Shown here piece by piece: positions 1 to 6,095 of a stretch of DNA of 7,593 bases (its first letter is position 1; each line of letters starts with the position of its first letter). A program made the position numbers and the translations under genes. This DNA comes from an uncultured Chthoniobacterales bacterium (GTDB taxonomy: Bacteria; Verrucomicrobiota; Verrucomicrobiae; Chthoniobacterales; UBA10450): the NCBI GenBank assembly GCA_955652855.1, contig CATPCN010000487.1, positions 1 to 7,593 on the forward strand, read 5' to 3'. The notes under the pieces were generated by a model. It did no database searches and had not been told where the DNA came from. It was given only the letters and a program-made list of their open reading frames with translations.

Positions 1-198
1 GCGCTATTCCCCCCTCGGGGTCGAAAAGAGTTCCATAACGCGGTGCTGGACGAGATTCTCGATGAATCTGCCGCTTCCAGCCGCAATCGGCGCAATCCCC
101 GAGGGGTCAAGCGGAAGATGAGTAACTTCCCCCTGCGCCGCAGCTACAAGCGTTCGCCACTCAGCGACATCTCCGCGGCCATTAGGATCGTTAAGTGA
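1..198 (+). CDS. C-terminal end of an IS4-like (DDE) transposase, 5' part outside the window
   Basis: The plus-strand frame beginning at base 1 is open from the window edge to a TGA at 196-198, giving the last 65 residues of a protein that starts off-window. It contains the tail motif NPRGVKRKMSNFPLRR (residues 32-47), followed by a basic stretch. From memory, an NPR-VKRKMS-F-like tail closes many IS4-related DDE transposases, just after the catalytic domain. The catalytic residues themselves would lie outside the window, so activity cannot be judged. The gene converges on the defence operon and stops 12 nt before the drmC stop codon, leaving almost no room for a terminal inverted repeat outside drmC. 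No inverted repeat or target duplication can be identified with one end only. The family call rests on the tail motif alone; that this is a real coding end is more certain than the family name. Confidence 0.72.
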   Translation, partial: ALFPPRGRKEFHNAVLDEILDESAASSRNRRNPRGVKRKMSNFPLRRSYKRSPLSDISAAIRIVK

Positions 199-210
199 AG
201 AGTATTGGAC

Positions 211-942
211 CTAGACGGCTTGTAGCTCACCCGATTCTATGAGCGCGTCAACGAGCCGGTCGATCGATGCGGGTAGGTTGCCGCCACGAATGAACACGCC
301 CAACTCCATGTTTCTCTCAAGAGCAGCTTCGGTCAGATTGGCGCTGGTCAGGAACGCCACGCGCGAATCGGCTACCGCGGCTTTGACGTGCATCAGGCCC
401 GCGTGCCCCTGTTCATCGCGAGGACGCCGCTCCGCCGGCCACTGCAAAAGCGACGCGCTAGTGGCCACCGCTCGGCCCAACTGATAGCTTTGGCGGGCGA
501 TCTCCTGGTCGCTGTGCGATTCACGGTCGCCTAGCACGATGCGTAGCGCCACGCCTCGCGACAATGCCTGCTCCAGTTCTTCCACCAGCCGCGGTACCTG
601 GAAGATGCCGAAGCTTGTCATGCTTAGTCGGCGCTCAGCGCCGCGGATCAAGTCACACAGAACCTGTTCGGTGCGCCGCACGGGGACCACGGGGGTCGAA
701 GGACCGGTCCATACCAATTCCGTGGTCTGCCGCGACCGCTTGGCCGCCAGCGCCACCTCAAGCATCGGCGCCAACTCATCCCGCGCGTCACTCCTGCAAC
801 GGAGGAATTCGTCAACACGCCCTTGGTAGCTGGGGCTCGCCATCGTGGGCGTCGCGCCGGCGCGCAATTGAGCGATCAACGATTCCACCAAGCTGGCCGG
901 CAACTCCTCCGCCAACTTCAGACATGTTTCGGCGGCAGTCAT
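211..942 (-). CDS. drmC: DrmC, phospholipase D-like (HKD) protein of DISARM
   Basis: This 243-residue protein has one phospholipase D signature: H185-x-K187-x4-D192, followed by S200-A-N202 and E213, the usual HKD arrangement. A beta-alpha-beta stretch (RLSMTSFGIF, about 105-114, and LRIVLGD, 133-139) supplies the first half of the fold without a second HKD, as in other short single-HKD proteins that dimerise to form an active site. The N-terminal 60 residues are helical. In characterised DISARM systems DrmC is the PLD-domain accessory protein and is less critical for defence than DrmA and DrmB. I chose the ATG at 942 because it overlaps the drmB stop (ATGA) and gives the expected length. An upstream in-frame start at 1056 would add 38 residues lying over the drmB C-terminus. 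No Shine-Dalgarno precedes 942, so translation probably depends on ribosomes finishing drmB. The C-terminus looks intact despite the transposase gene 12 nt away. Confidence 0.88.
   Translation of the reverse strand: MTAAETCLKLAEELPASLVESLIAQLRAGATPTMASPSYQGRVDEFLRCRSDARDELAPMLEVALAAKRSRQTTELVWTGPSTPVVPVRRTEQVLCDLIRGAERRLSMTSFGIFQVPRLVEELEQALSRGVALRIVLGDRESHSDQEIARQSYQLGRAVATSASLLQWPAERRPRDEQGHAGLMHVKAAVADSRVAFLTSANLTEAALERNMELGVFIRGGNLPASIDRLVDALIESGELQAV
939..942 (-). promoter_or_regulatory. ATGA start/stop overlap coupling drmB to drmC
   Basis: The drmB stop TGA (941-939) overlaps the drmC ATG (942-940). The bases just upstream on the coding strand (pyrimidine-rich, 943-956) contain no purine-rich ribosome binding site. 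Termination-reinitiation is therefore the likely way drmC is translated, which makes drmC expression sensitive to frameshifts in drmB. Confidence 0.7.
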
Positions 943-1792
943 GGGCGGAAGAACGCGAACTCGGCGCGCTCCATCGTGGGCACCAGCACTGTCCGGTCCA
1001 GGTACCGATTGCCTCTCTCGCACGAAGTCTCTGGCAAAAATAGACAATTGTGGCACGCGGCGCCGTGCAGCGACAGGAATGCCTTCTCAGGCTGAGTCTC
1101 CGCGCACAATGGGTCAGACGAGCAGATCTCCAGCCCCTCCAACGCCTGGTCCAGATGCTGCTCCAGGTTGGCGGTTTCGGCCAACGTCACCAACCCGCCC
1201 AACGTGCCCTCGCTGTCCGGCGCGGCTGTGTAGATGAGGATGCCCGCCATCGATTCCTCATCATCGGGCGTCGAGGAGTAAATGCGTTCCTTCAGGCTCG
1301 CCGCCGCATATCCGCACTCTACCGAGAACTGCCGAATCAGAGCGTGCGACAAGGAGTGCAGCAAAACGTACCGCAGCCCGGGGAAACCCAGAGATGGTTC
1401 CAGTTTCCTTTGTGATCGCCAATGCCGGTGCGCTCGAAGGAACTGCGTTTCGAGTATCCCGCCTTCAGCCTGCCACTCCGATACTTTCTTTTCGGAGAGT
1501 CGCAGGAACAGCCCCTCGCCTCGTACTTCCGCTGCAGGCACCCACGCGGCCGGACCTCGCCGCAGCGGCGCCAGTTTCGCGGGCGAATCGTCCCCACCCG
1601 CTTCCAGCCGGGTGAATCCCGCCAGCGCCTGGACTTCGCGCAACCGCTCGATCAGTACCACGCTCTCGATCCACGGCGCGTACTTCGTGGGCGGTGTACC
1701 CACCCTAAGCCGCATATTAGGACTGTTCTTCGACGGGTCGGGGTTTGAGAACAGCTTCCATTCGGGGAGTTTGAGATCCTTAGGCGTGAGCG

Positions 1793-1808
1793 GCGCAGTG
1801 CCGCCCAT
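1793..1808 (-). other. Frameshift junction 2 in drmB (apparent 1-nt loss)
   Basis: Upstream of this point the frame whose codons begin at coordinates equal to 1 modulo 3 reads YTDAQIWAAL. Downstream, the frame equal to 2 modulo 3 reads PLTPKDLKLPEW and continues into the DUF1998 domain. The change equals one missing base. A run of three G on the coding strand (1806-1804) lies in the junction. No X-XXY-YYZ slippery heptamer is present, which argues against programmed frameshifting. The exact base cannot be fixed without a homologue alignment. Confidence 0.8.
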
Positions 1809-2477
1809 ATCTGTGCGTCGGTGTAAGGGTCATATCGCGCGTGTCCTTTGCGCGCCAGTCTGACGTCACGCTCCGATTCGGCATCCTCGAATAGCGCGGT
1901 CAGATCCTGCTCTACCACCTGCTCCAGCGGATCTGCAGTCGAGGGGATAGAGAGCGCCGAGAGGGTCCGCGAAAACCACATATTGGTCGCGCCAAGAGTA
2001 ATCGGCTGGACTGCAAGGCGGCACTCCTCGAGCGGCGCCACCCTTAGATGCGGATGCCGTCCGCGGCACGTCGGTAGCCCTGCCCTGCCATCCTCGGAAA
2101 ATGCAGGCGCCATCGGCTTCCGTTTCTGGCAAGCCCGGCACATCAGCATGACGTCCGCCGCTTCGCCGCTGGCGCCAACATCGCGCAATTCCAGCGGACC
2201 GGGACACGTCCCCGGTTGGCCGTGCAGATATTCGTCCCAAGGGAAATCGTCGATGTGACCGTTCTCGCAGGCCACCAGGAAGCGTGCCGGAATCGCCGTC
2301 GCCTTCGCTAGTCGAGGGCAGTTCTTATGAATGAAGCCCGAACGCTCCGGCCGATTCGTGTCTGCGCGAAACTCGAATAACCCCGATCGGATGGGCGCCA
2401 GCAGCCTGCATTGGGTGCATACCAGCCACCGGGGAAAAGCCGCGACCGGCACTCCGTCTCCCGCGGATTTCCGGAAC

Positions 2478-2510
2478 AACGGGCCGGTGTATCCTCTCGT
2501 AGCGGTGCCG
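2478..2510 (-). other. Frameshift junction 1 in drmB (apparent 1-nt loss)
   Basis: The N-terminal drmB frame (0 modulo 3) reads sensibly to about QLKAAPLREDTP. The family-like continuation LFRKSAGDGVPV-FPRW then appears in the frame equal to 1 modulo 3. The change equals one missing base, most simply within the CCGGCCCG stretch at about 2480-2487, which includes a C3 run on the coding strand. There is no slippery heptamer. The TTG at 2479 is the first codon of the new open frame's recognisable part and not a credible independent start. Confidence 0.8.
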
Positions 2511-2711
2511 CCTTGAGTTGCCGAACTTGCGCGCCCAGCACGTGGCGCACCACGCGCAACAGACGATCCTCGCGGATCTCCTCCATGTCACTGGCGGGCC
2601 AGTCGTCCAGACCCATCACCATGGCCGAGAATTGGGGCAGGTCCACCGTCGATCCGACCCCATAGCTGTAGATCAGCTGCGTCGGCCTTACGGTCCCAAC
2701 GTCCTGACCGC

Positions 2712-2715
2712 TCAT
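2712..2715 (-). promoter_or_regulatory. ATGA start/stop overlap coupling drmA to drmB
   Basis: The drmA stop TGA (2714-2712) overlaps the drmB ATG (2715-2713). This arrangement gives coupled translation and roughly matched amounts of two proteins that act as a complex. Confidence 0.8.
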
Positions 2716-5700
2716 TGGCTGACCTCCGAGCTATCCATTCCGGTGTCGTCGAACGTGAGAGCAGCTTCCGGTTCCACATCGCGCAGCGAATTCAGCACAG
2801 TGAACTCGCCCCACGCTGCCGATCCCGCCATTTCCAGCAGCCCGACAGTGACGCCGTCGCGACCATCGTTGTATCCGAGCCGAGCGCCCCCCTTCATTCG
2901 CATGGCTCGGCCCCGCCAATCATCAATACGCTGCTGCAACGCCGCCCGCACGTCGTCTTCGAGCTTGGCGCCGCCAGTACCGGCTTCCGCGGCCCGCACT
3001 GGTAGCGCAGCCAGCGCGGCCTGCACCAGGGCATTCGCCGGCTGCATCTGCTGTGCACTATCGTTGCGGTTGTACTCCGCGCCCGCCTGCCGGATCGCAC
3101 TCACCAGCACGCCTGTCAAGGCTCGATCCATCGCGCCAATCGAATACGGCGTCACGCTCAATGCTTCCACCTGCCGGTAGAAGGTGGCGTGATAGTGGCA
3201 GAAACTCTCGAAATGCGAAAGATCTCGGGGACGCGCCCAGTTGGCGACGGTAATTACCAGGCCTGGACTTGCGCGCCCGACGCGGCTGGTCGCCTGAATG
3301 TACTCCGACGTGGATTTCGGCTGGCCGGCCACAATCATGAGCCCCAGTCTGCCCACGTCGACGCCCACCGAGAGCATATTGGTCGCCAGCAAAACATCGA
3401 TCGGCGGCTTCGGCGCCTTCTGCCCAAACGGCGGGAACTTGCACTTCATCCGCTCTAACACCTCGGGAATCTCTATCGCCGACTTGCGCGATGTCAGTTC
3501 CTCTACGGCCTGTGGCAGCCTTAGGTTCCGCTTCTTCAATCCGCGCGCATCCACCTGGGTCAGACGCGACCGCACGTCATCATCGACCAGACGCCGCATT
3601 CCGCCCAACTCTCGCAACGAACTGAAGTATCCCACCGCGGTCAGAAACGGGTCGACGGTCTCACCGTACTTTTCATATAGCGTCTGTCCCGCAGCCAGCA
3701 CTGCGACGTAGACGCGGATCAGCGCTCCCTTCAGCTTCCGACCCGGCGCGCACGCGCCCACATACAAACGCCCGGGCGCGTCGTCGCTTACTGGCAGTTC
3801 CCGGGAAAAGAAGTTCGCGCCGGCCTCGAGGCCCGGAGGCGGAAACACCGTCACCCTACGATTGAATAGAGCGGACACTTGTGCCGCCGCGCGCCGCACC
3901 GTAGCTGTCGATGCAATTACCTTGGGCCGCACCTTCTTGCCATCCACCTCCCACGTGGCCAGTTGATCCACGGCGCCTTCGTAGATCCCGACCAGGCTAC
4001 CCAACGGACCGCTAATCAGGTGCAACTCGTCCTGAATGATCAGATCCGGAGGGCGCAAGAGTGCATGTGGCCGCGTGGCGATCGCGGGAAATCTTCCTGC
4101 CGCCTGATGGGAGTTCGTATCCTCCAGCTCCGGTGAGCGAAATCCGTGGCGTGGGCACCAGCCGGTAACCTGCCCAAATAACGTCTGCACCGACCCTTGC
4201 CATGCCATCTGCGCGAACTTATCCACCGTCGCAATCAGCATGGAAGGTGGCCGCCGGTAGATCTCCTCGTCCACTACCACGATCGGCAGGCCCTCGTCCG
4301 GCGACTTGCGCCGCGAGTATTCGCATCGCCCCATCGTGTCTCCACAGAAGACAATCGTGCGCGCCCGCCCCGACGGGTAGTGCTCCACGGTAATGTGTTG
4401 CCCGGGGTCGATCGGGGTGCCGCACCACGGGCAGGCCGAGAACTGGTGTGGTGAGCCGACGCCGAATACTGGCCGCCCGCCACTACGCAATTTCTCCACA
4501 ACCTCAGCTGATTGCGCGGTGCGGTTGGGGGTCGTCTTGCGCCCTACCCATAGGCCAAGCCGGAAGGGAGTCTCGCCCCAGCGCTCGGCTTTGTTCTGCC
4601 GGATCTGCTCGCAGGCACACATCAGCGTGGCGGCACGCTGAAATTGCTGCAATGTGAGCAAGCGTAGGGTGTAGCGCATCAGCACCGCCACGCCGTTCTC
4701 CCCATCACGACCGCCTGCATTCTTCTGCAATCTCCGAATGGCCATTGTGTAGGCAGCCAGCCCGAGGTAAGCTTCCGTCTTGCCGCCGCCCGTTGGAAAC
4801 CACAGCAAGTCGGCGCCGGCATATGAGTCGGTTCCCCGGTCCGGGTGGTGCAGACTGGTCAGCGCCGGCAGGTTGATTAGGATAAAGGCCAACTGAAAGG
4901 CGCGCCAACTGCGGTTCTTCGGGATGTCCACATCGGCCAAGGGGAGCGCAGGCTCTGCTTTTCGCGCCTCGATCCACACTGAGCGCACGCGCTGCTGCCA
5001 CATCGCGAGGTTCGCGAAACGAAACGCCTCCCGCGCTTCTGCGTTCGATTCGAGCAGGGCAATCCCCTCATCCAGTCGAGTCAGCACAGCGCGCGCCCGC
5101 TCCACGACCTGGGTTGCAGCATCGGCGTACCCGCTCAGGTCCGCCTCAGCTGTCCTCCGGACATCGAGTTCCGCTATCCACGCGGCGTACTCGATCGTGA
5201 GAGACCGCAGCTTCGCCGCCAGGTCGCCGTCGCCAGCCTCGGCCAGTTCCTTCATGTCCGTGATCAGGCCCGGGACGGCGCACTGCTCCACGGTGCGTAC
5301 TACGGCGCGCGGCATGACGGCGGTGCGGATCCGGACGGCTTGATCCAAACGCTCCTGCGCCAATTCGCACTCCACGCTGATGCCATGCCCGCGAGCAAAT
5401 TCTACATCGCGCCGGTAGAGCATCTCGTTGGTGCGATCTTCCAGGCGCGAGACCTGATCCAGGGTGGAGACGTGACCCTGCCCGGGACGGCTTGCGAATC
5501 GCCCTCGTACGGCCAATTCCGCCTGGAACAGCCAGTACATGTCGCGCGGACGGTCCTCCACTTGTTCGTTGGAAAGGAAAAGCGTAACGCTCCAGTGGCC
5601 GGCGCGGCGCCGAATCCGCGCGCGTACCGTAACCTGCGGGCATTCCCTCTCCGGAGACCATACGGCCAGATTGCCTTCCTGCAACGGGATGCTCCGGCTG

Positions 5701-6083
5701 CTACCCCGCGGATATCGCTTCCAAACGGTCCTGCCATCGGCGTCCGGTTCCCGCAGATACTGACCCCAGTGAGCTTCTGCCTCAAAGGCAGTCTCGGCCA
5801 GCTCGAGGCAAAAGCTTAGGCCGAAGGTGGACGGGGCTACTCCGCGCTTGGCCGGCGTGGATGGTTCCGCAGTCCCCTCTTCGGCGTTGTCCTCGGAGCC
5901 GTCGGCCAGCTCCTCGAACGGCTCCTCGTCAACTTCGATCACCTTCAGCGGGGCGAGCAATCCGAGGAGGTAGCGATTACGGACGCTCTGTTCGGTGACT
6001 ATCTCCTGCTCCCCGCCAGCGGGACCCAACAGGTCACGGCGGATCAGATCTTCGAGTTCCTGGCGGAGAGGCGCGGTAGACAT
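2712..6083 (-). CDS. drmA: DrmA, SF2 helicase of the DISARM defence system
   Basis: This 1123-residue protein is a superfamily 2 helicase, the motor of the DrmA-DrmB complex that recognises and acts on foreign DNA. The N-terminal 390 residues hold an acidic segment (about 50-72) and family-specific domains with no helicase motif. Helicase motifs then follow in order: Walker A FPTGGGKT (429-436, K435), Walker B DELH (685-688), motif III STAT (725-728), motif V ATNMLSVGVDV (900-910) and motif VI QATSRVGR (930-937). Between motifs I and II lies a long insertion with cysteines C551-x2-C554, C580, C587 and C643, resembling a zinc ribbon. All catalytic residues are present and the frame is uninterrupted, in contrast to drmB. 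The ATG at 6083 is supported by an AAGGA site and follows the methyltransferase stop by 10 nt. The length is close to what I recall for DrmA. The SF2 assignment is certain; the DrmA name rests on motif style plus the neighbours DrmMI, DrmB and DrmC. Confidence 0.93.
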   Translation of the reverse strand: MSTAPLRQELEDLIRRDLLGPAGGEQEIVTEQSVRNRYLLGLLAPLKVIEVDEEPFEELADGSEDNAEEGTAEPSTPAKRGVAPSTFGLSFCLELAETAFEAEAHWGQYLREPDADGRTVWKRYPRGSSRSIPLQEGNLAVWSPERECPQVTVRARIRRRAGHWSVTLFLSNEQVEDRPRDMYWLFQAELAVRGRFASRPGQGHVSTLDQVSRLEDRTNEMLYRRDVEFARGHGISVECELAQERLDQAVRIRTAVMPRAVVRTVEQCAVPGLITDMKELAEAGDGDLAAKLRSLTIEYAAWIAELDVRRTAEADLSGYADAATQVVERARAVLTRLDEGIALLESNAEAREAFRFANLAMWQQRVRSVWIEARKAEPALPLADVDIPKNRSWRAFQLAFILINLPALTSLHHPDRGTDSYAGADLLWFPTGGGKTEAYLGLAAYTMAIRRLQKNAGGRDGENGVAVLMRYTLRLLTLQQFQRAATLMCACEQIRQNKAERWGETPFRLGLWVGRKTTPNRTAQSAEVVEKLRSGGRPVFGVGSPHQFSACPWCGTPIDPGQHITVEHYPSGRARTIVFCGDTMGRCEYSRRKSPDEGLPIVVVDEEIYRRPPSMLIATVDKFAQMAWQGSVQTLFGQVTGWCPRHGFRSPELEDTNSHQAAGRFPAIATRPHALLRPPDLIIQDELHLISGPLGSLVGIYEGAVDQLATWEVDGKKVRPKVIASTATVRRAAAQVSALFNRRVTVFPPPGLEAGANFFSRELPVSDDAPGRLYVGACAPGRKLKGALIRVYVAVLAAGQTLYEKYGETVDPFLTAVGYFSSLRELGGMRRLVDDDVRSRLTQVDARGLKKRNLRLPQAVEELTSRKSAIEIPEVLERMKCKFPPFGQKAPKPPIDVLLATNMLSVGVDVGRLGLMIVAGQPKSTSEYIQATSRVGRASPGLVITVANWARPRDLSHFESFCHYHATFYRQVEALSVTPYSIGAMDRALTGVLVSAIRQAGAEYNRNDSAQQMQPANALVQAALAALPVRAAEAGTGGAKLEDDVRAALQQRIDDWRGRAMRMKGGARLGYNDGRDGVTVGLLEMAGSAAWGEFTVLNSLRDVEPEAALTFDDTGMDSSEVSQ
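2723..2727 (-). promoter_or_regulatory. Shine-Dalgarno site of drmB (GGAGG)
   Basis: On the coding strand GGAGG ends 7 nt before the ATG at 2715. It lies inside the last codons of drmA. It fixes the drmB start and suggests drmB can also recruit ribosomes directly, unlike drmC. Confidence 0.75.
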
Positions 6084-6090
6084 GATGGAT

Positions 6091-6095
6091 TCCTT
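6091..6095 (-). promoter_or_regulatory. Shine-Dalgarno site of drmA (AAGGA)
   Basis: On the coding strand AAGGA ends 7 nt before the ATG at 6083. Its first two bases are part of the drmMI TAA stop (6096-6094). It supports the chosen drmA start and shows drmMI and drmA are one transcription unit. Confidence 0.65.

Larger units (their letters stand above)
939..2715 (-). pseudogene. drmB: DrmB, DUF1998 (MZB-type) DISARM protein; frame broken by two 1-nt frameshifts
   Basis: DrmB is the DUF1998 partner of the DrmA helicase and forms the core DISARM complex with it. Here its sequence runs through three minus-strand frames. Part 1 starts at ATG 2715 and carries the N-terminal signature RPTQL-YGVGS-VDLP (residues 10-27) and MGLDDWP (34-40). 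Part 2 (about 2480-1810) has GVPV-FPRW, then C100-x2-C103, C133, C150-ENGHIDDFPW and C193-x2-C196, a zinc-binding region. Part 3 (about 1796-939) has the DUF1998 core: LLHSLSHALI (about 452-461), GILIYTAAPDSEGTLGGLV (492-510) and a C-terminal cysteine set at about 532, 538, 555, 558 and 566. Inserting one base at each junction gives 592 residues, a normal length by recollection. As written, translation from 2715 enters foreign sequence and stops at 2308 after 135 codons. All family motifs are preserved, so the damage is either recent or a sequencing artefact. The start has a good GGAGG site and overlaps drmA. Confidence 0.88.

Noticed and set aside
11..106. Inverted 10-mer CCCCTCGGGG (11-20) and CCCCGAGGGG (97-106)
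   Set aside because: Each copy is itself nearly palindromic and both lie within the transposase coding sequence. With no T-run following, they are not convincing as a terminator or an element end.
943..1056. Upstream start extending drmC by 38 residues (start at 1056)
   Set aside because: The extension lies over the drmB C-terminus including its conserved cysteines. The ATG at 942 in an ATGA overlap gives a normal drmC length.
1793..2510. Programmed ribosomal frameshifting in drmB
   Set aside because: Neither junction has a slippery heptamer, and two successive programmed shifts in one defence gene would be unprecedented as far as I know.
2518..3180. A 220-codon plus-strand open frame antisense to drmA/drmB
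   Set aside because: It is low-complexity, rich in Ser/Ala/Arg, and spans the drmA/drmB junction antisense; it is a shadow frame.
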